Shown here: positions 6,040 to 12,695 of the stretch, one piece after another | Position numbering within the stretch: the stretch's first letter is position 1 | How the letters are laid out: the number at the start of each line of letters is the position of its first letter | Source of the DNA: UBA8110 sp964597275 | GTDB taxonomy: Bacteria; SAR324; NAC60-12 | Assembly (NCBI GenBank): GCA_964597275.1 | Contig: CAZQXS010000096.1 | Span: 1 to 14,170, forward strand | DNA: 14,170 bases | Reading direction: 5' to 3' | The notes under the pieces: generated by a model | Database searches by the model: none | Seen by the model: only the letters and a program-made list of their open reading frames with translations | Told to the model about the DNA's origin: nothing | Made by a program: the position numbers and the translations under genes

Positions 6040-7586
6040 ACACGGCGAGCGGGGACACTGGCTTGCTGGAGGGGTTGATCCAGCAGAACCTGCTCAACGA
6101 GGAGCTGCTGGGACACCTTGGCGATCATGCGGATCGGCTGCCCGATTTGGAGCAGCTTCGGCAACTGCTCCGGATGGAACTGCTGGCAGAAGACGCTCTG
6201 CTGCCGCTGCTTGCCACGCGCTACGGCCTGCCCTTGCTGGACGACGCTGCGGTTCCGCGCACACCCTTTCCGGAGGCGGGCCGCTGTCGGGAGGTTTACG
6301 CACAAACCGGGATTGCGTTGCTGGAAGAAGGCGCGGTGCGGGTTGGAGTGCTGACCGTGCAGGCGGACTGGCTCGCCATCAATCGGCTGGGGCTGGAGTC
6401 TGGAAGTCCCATCCAGTGGCGGCTGACCTCCCATGCCCGTCTGAGTCGGCTGGTGGCCGCGCTGGCCCACCCGCAGCGTTCGCAGGACACATCTGCGCTT
6501 GAAGCGGCGGCCCCCAAGCTCCAATCGCTGTTGGAAGAGGCGGTTCACCACCGGGGGTCGGACATCCACTTGGAATCAGCGCCGGAAGGCGTGCAGGTGC
6601 GCTTTCGGGTGGATGGCATCCTGCAACCCGGCCCGCTGCTGCCCAAGTCGCTCCAGCCCTCGCTGTTTTCCCACATCAAGCTGCTGGCGGGCATGGACAT
6701 CGCCACCCGTCGGCGTCCGCAGGACGGGCACTCCACCTACCGCGCCCGCAGTGGCCGGGAGTTCGACCTGCGGGTTTCGAGCATGCCCGGAGTCAATGGG
6801 GAAAAGCTGGTGCTGCGCCTGCTGGACCAAATGCCGGTTCAGCATCGGCTGGAAGCGCTGGGGTTCTTGAAGCAGGACTTGACGGTGCTGGAGCAGGCCA
6901 GTCAGGCCGCGCATGGGTTGATCCTCATGGTCGGACCCACCGGAAGCGGAAAGACGACCACGCTCTACGCGATTCTCAATGCCCTCAACTCGCACGAGCG
7001 CCACATCTTCACGATTGAAAACCCGGTCGAGTATCAGGTTTCCGGGATCACGCAAGTGTCCGTGAATCCGGAGCAGGGCTTGGGATTTGCCGAGGCGTTG
7101 CGGGCCTCCCTGCGGCAGGATCCCGATGTGATTCTGGTGGGAGAGATTCGGGACGAGGAAACCGCCGAGGTCGCCGTCAAGGCGGCGCTGACCGGGCATC
7201 TGGTGCTGTCCACGCTCCACAGCGGCGATGCGGTCACGGCGGTGCAGCGTCTGCTGAACTTGGGCATTGCGAGCGATTTGCTCGCGGACACGCTCACGCT
7301 GATCGTTTCGCAGCGTCTAGTCCGGAAGCGTTGTCCGCACGAGGACGACCGCCCCGACTGCCCTCGCTGTCAGGGCACGGGCTACGCGGGGCGGATTCCG
7401 GTGTACGAACTGCTACGGGTCGATCGGCTGGTGCGCGACCGCATCCGTGCGGGACACACCGGACGGGAACTGGTGGAGCCGCACGAGGATTTGCACTTTC
7501 AGACGATGGAGCAAACCGCCCAGCGGCTGGTGCAGGAGGGCTTGACTCACTGGCGGGAGGTGCGGCCCTTGCTGCTGGCCGCCTGA
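6036..7586 (+). CDS. GspE/PilB-family secretion/pilus ATPase
   Basis: The 516-residue protein has the type II secretion/type IV pilus assembly ATPase layout. A poorly conserved N-terminal half (1-155) includes a MshEN-like segment. N2 follows (about 160-265; SDIHLESAPEGVQVRFRVDG). The core has Walker A GPTGSGKT (300-307), Asp box FTIENPVEY (325-333), Walker B DVILVGEIRD (364-373) and His box GHLVLSTLHSGDA (387-399). The C-terminal zinc finger is reduced: Cys433, Cys442 and Cys445 are present, and the usual fourth Cys looks replaced within CPHE. The enzyme would hydrolyse ATP at the inner membrane to drive pseudopilin or pilin assembly, but no pilin, PilC/GspF or secretin gene is in the window. 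The GTG start overlaps the ftsQ stop. Neither gspE nor pilB can be assigned safely. Confidence 0.9.
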   Translation: MNTASGDTGLLEGLIQQNLLNEELLGHLGDHADRLPDLEQLRQLLRMELLAEDALLPLLATRYGLPLLDDAAVPRTPFPEAGRCREVYAQTGIALLEEGAVRVGVLTVQADWLAINRLGLESGSPIQWRLTSHARLSRLVAALAHPQRSQDTSALEAAAPKLQSLLEEAVHHRGSDIHLESAPEGVQVRFRVDGILQPGPLLPKSLQPSLFSHIKLLAGMDIATRRRPQDGHSTYRARSGREFDLRVSSMPGVNGEKLVLRLLDQMPVQHRLEALGFLKQDLTVLEQASQAAHGLILMVGPTGSGKTTTLYAILNALNSHERHIFTIENPVEYQVSGITQVSVNPEQGLGFAEALRASLRQDPDVILVGEIRDEETAEVAVKAALTGHLVLSTLHSGDAVTAVQRLLNLGIASDLLADTLTLIVSQRLVRKRCPHEDDRPDCPRCQGTGYAGRIPVYELLRVDRLVRDRIRAGHTGRELVEPHEDLHFQTMEQTAQRLVQEGLTHWREVRPLLLAA

Positions 7587-7610
7587 AAATTTGGGCGGTG
7601 AAGCCGGTAC

Positions 7611-7681
7611 TTCCCCGTTCGTCCTGAGCTTGTCGAAGCATGAGCGGGGTTCGCCCTTCGACAGGCTCAGGACGAACGGAG
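7611..7681. repeat. 71-bp palindromic repeat, copy 2
   Basis: This is the second copy of the element at 17-87. Its arms at 7615-7638 and 7656-7679 pair at 23 of 24 positions around a 17-nt loop. It lies 24 bp after the ATPase stop and 29 bp before the end of the convergent thioesterase gene, so either transcript would carry the hairpin near its 3' end. Both copies in this window are downstream of genes, which supports a role as a transcript 3' end or stabilising structure; mobility cannot be excluded. Confidence 0.88.
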
Positions 7682-7710
7682 GCGCAAAATGAAACGAGTT
7701 CGCTTTGTCC

Positions 7711-8172
7711 TTAACCTGCTTCCGGAACCACCAACTCCGCCAGGGCGTTGCGGATGAGGTCTGGAATGGGAATGGGGCGGCGGTCTTCCCGATCCACATA
7801 GACGTGGACGAAGCGTCCGAGCGCGGCAGGGGAGTCGCTGTTTGCGCGGAAGAGTCCGATTTCGTAGATCACGCTGCGGTTGCCAAGGCGGGCGACGCGC
7901 AGGCCCGCGTCAATGGTTTCTGGAAAGCTGAGTTCTTGCAGAAAGCGGCAGCTCGTCTCGGCCACGATGCCCAAGGCCGGGAGTTCCCGGATGTCCCGTC
8001 CGGTGGCGGCGATGAGGTTGCCGTTGACGGCGGTGTCGAAGTAGGAGTAGTACACGACGTTGTTGACGTGCCCGTAAACGTCGTTGTCCATCCAGCGGGT
8101 GGGGATGGCGATGAACTTGCGGAAACGGGCGCGGGTTTCTTGCGAAGGGTCCGGGAAAGCGGGTGTGGTCAT
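7711..8172 (-). CDS. 4HBT-fold acyl-CoA thioesterase (first copy)
   Basis: The 153-residue protein is a single hotdog-fold domain of the 4-hydroxybenzoyl-CoA thioesterase/YbgC type. The signature WMDNDVYGHVNNVVYYSYFD (27-46) holds the catalytic Asp at position 31 and the GHVNN turn. SCRFLQELSFPETIDAGLRV (74-93) matches the following central strands. Such enzymes hydrolyse the thioester of acyl-CoA in the cytoplasm; the chain or aryl specificity cannot be read from the sequence. It is convergent with the ATPase gene and divergent from the HD-GYP gene. A related but distinct paralogue lies at 12685-13143. No clear Shine-Dalgarno precedes the ATG. Confidence 0.88.
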   Translation of the reverse strand: MTTPAFPDPSQETRARFRKFIAIPTRWMDNDVYGHVNNVVYYSYFDTAVNGNLIAATGRDIRELPALGIVAETSCRFLQELSFPETIDAGLRVARLGNRSVIYEIGLFRANSDSPAALGRFVHVYVDREDRRPIPIPDLIRNALAELVVPEAG

Positions 8173-8211
8173 GGTCTGGGAAAAATGGTCTCAAAGTTGA
8201 AACGAAGACTA

Positions 8212-8241
8212 ATGATAAAGAATCGTAGCGCATTGTCTCAG
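8212..8241 (-). promoter_or_regulatory. Putative sigma70 promoter for the first thioesterase
   Basis: On the minus strand CTGAGA (8236-8241) is followed after 18 nt by TATCAT (8212-8217), matching consensus at 4/6 and 5/6. The leader to the ATG at 8172 would be about 30 nt. It shares the short divergent spacer with the HD-GYP promoter region. Confidence 0.4.
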
Positions 8242-8261
8242 CCGTTGGCAAGGGGGGAGGA

Positions 8262-8271
8262 TGCTATAGCA
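8262..8271 (+). promoter_or_regulatory. Palindromic extended -10-like element before the HD-GYP gene
   Basis: TGCTATAGCA is a perfect 10-bp palindrome and contains an extended -10 motif (TGC then TATAGC, 8265-8270). The nearest -35-like box, TTGGCA at 8245-8250, is only 14 nt away, which is short. Downstream, AGCACTT (8268-8274) and AAGTGCT (8298-8304) form a 7-bp inverted repeat in the leader. The combination suggests a regulated start or structured leader, at low confidence. Confidence 0.3.
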
Positions 8272-8345
8272 CTTGCAGAGTCCCGGAGGGTGTGGGAAAG
8301 TGCTGGCTGCACGATCAACAACGGCAAGGGACGATTGGAGGCAAG

Positions 8346-10322
8346 ATGAGTCAACCAGAATTGTGGATTCCAAAAACACGGAGCAAGGATGCGGCCTGTC
8401 AGGTGCCGAAGTCCGTTCAGGAGCAGGTGAGGATTCGGCAGTATCAGGAGTTCAAGGAGATCGCAGGGACTCCGGGGCAAACGCGCCTGATCGTGATTGA
8501 CGAGGCCGGGCAGGGCGAGTGGGAGCAGGCGCAGCGCGAGTTCCCTCCCGAAACCGGGGCGTTGCTGCTGGACTTTGGGTCGCGCCCAGACCTGAGCGCG
8601 GACCCCCAGCAACTGCTGGGGTGGGTCACGGCGGCAGGGCTGACGGAGCGCCGCTGGGAGTTTTTGATCACGCAGGCGCTGGAAACGCTTGCCGCCCGGA
8701 ACCGGGTTCAGGAACTGGAGGAGTCGCTGGACGAGCAGCACGATCGGCTGGAGGAACTCAACGAGATCGGCGTTTCGCTTTCCGGAGAGAAGAACCTGAC
8801 GCGCCTGTTGCGCCTGATCATCGCCAATGCGATGAAGCTCACCCATGCGGACGGCGGCAGCCTCTACCTGCTGGAGCAGCTCGCGGACGTTCCGGAAGAC
8901 CCGGACAACTACTTGGCCAACCAGCGCCTGCGCTTTGAGGTGCTGATCAACGACTCTCGGCAGATGTCTGCCGAGGCGATGTCGCTGGAGGTCACGCCGA
9001 ATTCGATCTACGGACAGGTCATCCTCACGGGCAAGCCGATCCTGATTGACGACGTGTACGATTTGCCCAAGATCGGAGGGTTGCATTGGGGCGACAACGC
9101 GGTGGACGAACACTACGGCTACCGCACCAAGTCCATGCTCACCGTGCCCATGCTCAACGAGGGCCGGGTGATCGGGGTGCTGCAACTGGTCAACCGCAAG
9201 CAGCACCGGGATCGGCAGCTCGGCGATGTTGAGGACATCCTCAGCGAGGTGTGCCCGTTTGACGACGAAGACCTGCGGGTGATCGAGTCCATCGCCTCAC
9301 AAGCCGCGACCGCGCTCAGCAACGCCCAGCTCGTGGATTCCATCCACATCCTCTTTGACGGCTTCATCAACGCCAGCGTCAAGGCGATCGAGTCCCGCGA
9401 CCCCACCACGTCCGGGCACTCCAGCCGCGTGGCCACCCTCACCATCGCGCTCGCGGAACTCGTCCACCAGATGCCCGCCGGAAAATTCCGGGAGACGCGC
9501 TTTTCCGTTGATCAGTTGAACGAGATCCGCTACGCCTCGCTGCTGCACGACTTCGGGAAGATCGGAGTCCGGGAGCAGGTGCTGATCAAGGCGAAGAAGC
9601 TCTACCCCAACGAGGAGCAGGCGGTGATGGACCGCTTCCGGCTGATCCGGCAGTCGCTGGAACTGTCCATGACCCGGAAGCAGTTGGAGTACTTTCTGGA
9701 GCAGTCCCGCGAGGATGCGGTTGCGGCCTATCAGCAGGGACAGCAGGAGTTGGAGGAACGTCTGCGCGAGTTGGACGAGCGGCTCAAGTTCATCATCCGC
9801 TGCAACGAACCCACCGTGATGGCGCAGGGCGGCTTTGAGAAGCTTCAGGAAATCGCGCAACTCCACTTCGCGCACCCGTCCGGGGTCGAGATTCCCTACC
9901 TCAACGCGGGCGAGATGCGCTCGTTGTCGGTGCCCAAAGGTTCGCTGAACGTGCAGGACCGTGCGGAGATCGAGTCCCACGTCACCCACACCTACAATTT
10001 CCTCAGCATCATCCCGTGGTCGGCCAACCTCCTTCAGGTGCCCGAAATCGCCTACGCCCACCATGAAAAGCTCAATGGTTCCGGCTACCCGCGCAAGCTC
10101 AACGGGGAGGAGATCCCCCTGCAAGCGAAGATGATGACGATTGCCGACATCTACGATGCGCTCACGGCGTGGGACCGCCCCTACAAGAAGGCCATGCCTC
10201 CGGAGCGGGCGTTCAACATTTTGGGCTTTGAGGCCAAGGACGGGCACATTGACACCGACCTGCTGGAGGTTTTCATTGACGCCAAGCTCTACACGCTGGT
10301 GTCCCGGCCCCGAATGGGTTGA
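8346..10322 (+). CDS. GAF and HD-GYP domain protein (probable c-di-GMP phosphodiesterase)
   Basis: The 658-residue cytoplasmic protein starts at an ATG with GGAGG (8337-8341) 4 nt upstream. An N-terminal region (about 45-115), possibly receiver-like but lacking a clear phospho-acceptor pattern, is followed by a short coiled coil (about 115-140). A GAF sensor domain comes next (about 140-330). The HD-GYP part has GHSSRV (357-362), LLHDFGKIG (399-407), a helix with His545, HHEKLNGSGYP (572-582), and ADIYDALTAWDRPYK (600-614). HD-GYP domains hydrolyse cyclic di-GMP to pGpG or GMP. A Gln/Glu/Arg-rich coiled-coil-like insertion of about 110 residues (roughly 420-530) separates the HD and GYP halves. 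Key residues appear intact, so activity is plausible. The likely role is ligand-gated turnover of c-di-GMP, but the ligand is unknown. Confidence 0.85.
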   Translation: MSQPELWIPKTRSKDAACQVPKSVQEQVRIRQYQEFKEIAGTPGQTRLIVIDEAGQGEWEQAQREFPPETGALLLDFGSRPDLSADPQQLLGWVTAAGLTERRWEFLITQALETLAARNRVQELEESLDEQHDRLEELNEIGVSLSGEKNLTRLLRLIIANAMKLTHADGGSLYLLEQLADVPEDPDNYLANQRLRFEVLINDSRQMSAEAMSLEVTPNSIYGQVILTGKPILIDDVYDLPKIGGLHWGDNAVDEHYGYRTKSMLTVPMLNEGRVIGVLQLVNRKQHRDRQLGDVEDILSEVCPFDDEDLRVIESIASQAATALSNAQLVDSIHILFDGFINASVKAIESRDPTTSGHSSRVATLTIALAELVHQMPAGKFRETRFSVDQLNEIRYASLLHDFGKIGVREQVLIKAKKLYPNEEQAVMDRFRLIRQSLELSMTRKQLEYFLEQSREDAVAAYQQGQQELEERLRELDERLKFIIRCNEPTVMAQGGFEKLQEIAQLHFAHPSGVEIPYLNAGEMRSLSVPKGSLNVQDRAEIESHVTHTYNFLSIIPWSANLLQVPEIAYAHHEKLNGSGYPRKLNGEEIPLQAKMMTIADIYDALTAWDRPYKKAMPPERAFNILGFEAKDGHIDTDLLEVFIDAKLYTLVSRPRMG

Positions 10323-10351
10323 ACTTGACGGTATCGCCCAACAATGTTTTG

Positions 10352-10360
10352 TGCTACAAT
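10352..10360 (+). promoter_or_regulatory. Extended -10 promoter before the M23 peptidase gene
   Basis: TGC directly precedes TACAAT (10355-10360), an extended -10 with a 5/6 match. A TTGACG box at 10325-10330 is a good -35 sequence but lies 24 nt away, so it is probably not the partner. The start point would be near 10367, about 15 nt before the ATG at 10382. It would drive the peptidase, the bactofilin and probably the FtsB-like gene. Confidence 0.45.
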
Positions 10361-10381
10361 CAAAAGGTTTGAGTCGTAGCC

Positions 10382-11716
10382 ATGCGCCATTTTGACGTAA
10401 GAATCATTCGATATCGCGAATCCGGAGTCCAGCAGCGCGTGATCAGCGGAGTGTTGATCCTTGCCATGCTGGTGCTGGTGCTTGCGGCGGGAGCCGGAGC
10501 GGGGGTGTTCTTTCACCAGCAGTCGCAGGTCATTGCCGAGCAGCAGCGCATCATCCGGGATCAGGAGTCGAACCAGGCCAAGTTGCAGCGCCGCGTGGAC
10601 ATGTTTGACGAGCGCGAGGCCCGCATCGAGTTTCTGGAGGATTACGTCGCCGAACTCAAGCAGTCCGCCCAGAGCAGCGAAACCGCCTACCGCAAGCATC
10701 TGGCGATGGTGCAGGGCGGGATGGAAAAGCTGGGGCAGCTCCACGACTTCATGTGCGGGCGGCTGAACGTTTCCTGCGCTCCCAATCCCTATTCCATGAA
10801 CAATCCGCGTGAGGGCTTGCAGTGGCTGGAGCACTTGCAGCAGGATTTCACGCGCTTTGACAGTGCCCTGCAAGAGTACGCCACCAAGCGGCAGACCTTT
10901 GAGGTGCAGGCAGACACGATCGCCCAACTGCGGGCGCAGATTGACGAAGCCGAGCGCGACCTGGCCGAACACATGGAGTTCCTGCGCTTGCGGGAGGACA
11001 CCGTGCGGCGGCTTTCCAAGAAGATCAGCAAGGCCACGGGCATTCCGCTCGATGCGGAAAGCCGGCCCTCCAAGCGCACCAAGGCCAAGAACAGCGGGGG
11101 GCCAACCCTGCTGGACCGCATGACGCTGGAGGGTTCCGGCGAGTTGATGTCGCCGGGGCAGTTGCGCGGCTACCTCTACGCGAACTCCGAAAAGTACGAA
11201 TCCGGTGTGTGGGTGTACGAGGACTTGAATCAGGCCATCGAGCGAAACTACACGCTCTGGCGGCAGACCCCCACCCTGATCCCCGTGCGGAGCCGGCTGC
11301 TCTCCGACCGCTTTGGCAAGCGCCGCGACCCCTTCACCAAGCGCCGCGAGTTTCACGCCGGACTGGACTTTGTCAGCCGCAAGGGGTCTCCTATCTACGC
11401 GCCCGCCGATGGCGTGGTGCGCCGAGCGAAGCGTCACTTTGGATTTGGGCTGCTGGTGGAGTTGAACCACGGACGCGGTTTCTATCCCAACAGCAAGAAA
11501 ACCGTCCGCTACCGCACTCGCTTTGCCCATCTCTCGAAAATCGTGGTGCGGCGCGGACAACGGGTGAAGCGCGGGGATTTGCTGGGGCACGTGGGCAGCA
11601 CCGGACGCAGCACCGGCCCGCACCTGCACTACGAAGTCATCGTGAACGGACGCCACGCAGATCCGCTCATCCCGATCCGCCGGTTTGCTCCCGGCCAACG
11701 ACTCTACCGACGCTAA
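10382..11716 (+). CDS. Membrane-anchored M23 (LytM) peptidoglycan endopeptidase
   Basis: The 444-residue protein has a short basic cytoplasmic tail and one transmembrane helix (about 20-44). Two coiled-coil stretches follow (about 47-100 and 168-216), then a linker and a C-terminal LytM/M23 domain (about 300-435). Zinc ligands are visible as HAGLD (His325, Asp329) and HLH (414-416, ligand His416), with the catalytic His383 in FAHL. M23 enzymes cut peptide cross-links in the periplasmic wall. All catalytic residues appear present, so it should be an active hydrolase rather than an EnvC/NlpD-type degenerate activator. Two Cys (125 and 132) between the coiled coils could form a disulfide. The bactofilin gene begins 10 bp downstream, an arrangement known in other bacteria, which suggests that the bactofilin positions this enzyme. 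The start codon lacks a strong ribosome-binding site. Confidence 0.92.
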   Translation: MRHFDVRIIRYRESGVQQRVISGVLILAMLVLVLAAGAGAGVFFHQQSQVIAEQQRIIRDQESNQAKLQRRVDMFDEREARIEFLEDYVAELKQSAQSSETAYRKHLAMVQGGMEKLGQLHDFMCGRLNVSCAPNPYSMNNPREGLQWLEHLQQDFTRFDSALQEYATKRQTFEVQADTIAQLRAQIDEAERDLAEHMEFLRLREDTVRRLSKKISKATGIPLDAESRPSKRTKAKNSGGPTLLDRMTLEGSGELMSPGQLRGYLYANSEKYESGVWVYEDLNQAIERNYTLWRQTPTLIPVRSRLLSDRFGKRRDPFTKRREFHAGLDFVSRKGSPIYAPADGVVRRAKRHFGFGLLVELNHGRGFYPNSKKTVRYRTRFAHLSKIVVRRGQRVKRGDLLGHVGSTGRSTGPHLHYEVIVNGRHADPLIPIRRFAPGQRLYRR

Positions 11717-11729
11717 AGGAGGACACATG
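11715..11729 (+). promoter_or_regulatory. Strong Shine-Dalgarno and start of the bactofilin gene
   Basis: AAAGGAGG (11715-11722) overlaps the stop codon of the peptidase gene and lies 4 nt before the ATG (11727). It is the best ribosome-binding site in the window and decides the start. It also hints that the bactofilin is made in excess of the upstream peptidase, as expected for a polymer-forming scaffold. Confidence 0.8.
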
Positions 11730-12140
11730 GCCAAAGTCAGCAGCTCCCCCCTCTCGCAAAAGGAACTCGCCTACCTTGGCGAGGATTTGCACGTTAAGGG
11801 CACGGTGCATTGCACCAACCGGATGGTGATCAACGGATCGGTCGAGGGCAGCGTGCAGGGCAAGGCCGAGGTGACGGTTGGCCGCCAAGGGGTGGTGCAG
11901 GGCAGTGTGGATTGCTCGCAGGCCGTGATTTCCGGGAAGGTGCAGGGCAACCTGACCATCCGCAATCGGCTGGAGATTTCCGGAAGTGGCCGCATCCAGG
12001 GCGAGATCAACGTGCAGCCCGGCCAGATGATCATTCGGGAGGGGGCGGTGTTGGAAGGCAGTTGTGTCGCGCTGCCGCCTCAAGTGGCCACCCCGCCGAC
12101 CAAGGCCGCGCTTCCGGAGCCGACCTCCAGCGCCTCCTGA
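11727..12140 (+). CDS. Bactofilin (DUF583) cytoskeletal protein
   Basis: The 137-residue protein is a typical small bactofilin. A short N-terminal tail is followed by a right-handed beta-helix repeat region (about 16-115) with alternating V/I and G, for example VKGTVHCTNRMVINGSVEGS (23-42) and VISGKVQGNLTIRNRLEISG (67-86). A Pro/Ala-rich C-terminal tail ends it. Bactofilins polymerise without nucleotide into filaments under the inner membrane and place wall enzymes. The gene directly follows an M23 peptidase gene, a conserved pairing in several phyla where the two act together on cell shape. It is very likely cotranscribed with the peptidase; the FtsB-like gene follows after about 50 bp. Confidence 0.93.
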   Translation: MAKVSSSPLSQKELAYLGEDLHVKGTVHCTNRMVINGSVEGSVQGKAEVTVGRQGVVQGSVDCSQAVISGKVQGNLTIRNRLEISGSGRIQGEINVQPGQMIIREGAVLEGSCVALPPQVATPPTKAALPEPTSSAS

Positions 12141-12141
12141 T

Positions 12142-12157
12142 TCCCCGGTTCCGGGGA
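12142..12157 (+). other. GC-rich hairpin between bactofilin and ftsB-like genes
   Basis: TCCCCGG (12142-12148) and CCGGGGA (12151-12157) form a tight stem directly after the bactofilin stop codon. No T-run follows, so a classical intrinsic terminator is unlikely. The GGGGAGGG at 12153-12160 is Shine-Dalgarno-like and partly within the stem. The structure might lower expression of the next gene relative to bactofilin. Confidence 0.35.
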
Positions 12158-12191
12158 GGGCTTGGGCTGCGCACCGCCACCCAAACTCGTC

Positions 12192-12695
12192 ATGGATTAC
12201 CGCAACGCTCCACCACGACTCCAGCAGCGGCAGCGCCGCAAGCCGCTGGTTTCCTCCGCAACGCCCACCCCGCGCCCTCTCAAGAATCAAGACCGCATTG
12301 TGTACGTCCGGGGGCTGTTTGCCCCGCCCAAGGGCGAGGACGGCTTGCGGGTGGACCGCGAGGCCGCCGAGTGGCAGGCGTTGTTCACGATGGTGCTACT
12401 GGCCAGCTTTGTGCTGGTGATCGGACTGATCATGGTGGTGGGGGATTACGGCTGGCTGGCGATTCAGCAGTTGGAAACGCGGGAGCAGCAGTTGCAGACA
12501 GAACTGGTGGCGATGCAGGCGGACGAGGAACGCCTGCGGCAAGAGGTCGTGGCCTTGCGCTCCGATCCAGTGTATTTGGAAGCAACGGCCCGGACCACGC
12601 TGGGGCTGGTCAAGCCAACCGAGCGCATCTTCCGGCTTCCCGAATCGCTGCGGGTGAAAGCCCCAGCAACCAGACTGGCCCGGTTCAGCCGCTGA
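12192..12695 (+). CDS. FtsB/DivIC-like septum formation initiator
   Basis: The 167-residue protein has an unusually long basic N-terminal cytoplasmic tail (1-60), one transmembrane helix (about 63-84) and a periplasmic coiled coil (about 88-122). It ends in the family signature SDPVYLEATARTTLGLVKPT (124-143) followed by ERIFRLPE (144-151). FtsB/DivIC pairs with FtsL and binds FtsQ to activate septal wall synthesis by FtsW and FtsI. Typical FtsB is about 100 residues, so the extra length is mostly the cytoplasmic tail. The ATG at 12192 has no clear ribosome-binding site. A TTG at 12162 would add 10 residues, but the purine run before it is too close. The end overlaps the convergent thioesterase gene by 11 bp. 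The gene symbol is withheld because FtsB and DivIC cannot be separated here. Confidence 0.85.
   Translation: MDYRNAPPRLQQRQRRKPLVSSATPTPRPLKNQDRIVYVRGLFAPPKGEDGLRVDREAAEWQALFTMVLLASFVLVIGLIMVVGDYGWLAIQQLETREQQLQTELVAMQADEERLRQEVVALRSDPVYLEATARTTLGLVKPTERIFRLPESLRVKAPATRLARFSR

Noticed and set aside
7611..7681. Intrinsic terminator between convergent genes
   Set aside because: The stem is long, but no T-tract follows on either strand, and a near-identical copy elsewhere shows it is a dispersed repeat. It may still help end transcripts.
8245..8266. Sigma54 (-24/-12) promoter before the HD-GYP gene
   Set aside because: GG and GC elements are present but 14 nt apart instead of 10.
10289..11734. 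481-codon minus-strand open frame over the M23 gene
   Set aside because: The opposite frame has intact M23 zinc ligands, a transmembrane helix and coiled coils; this one has no features.
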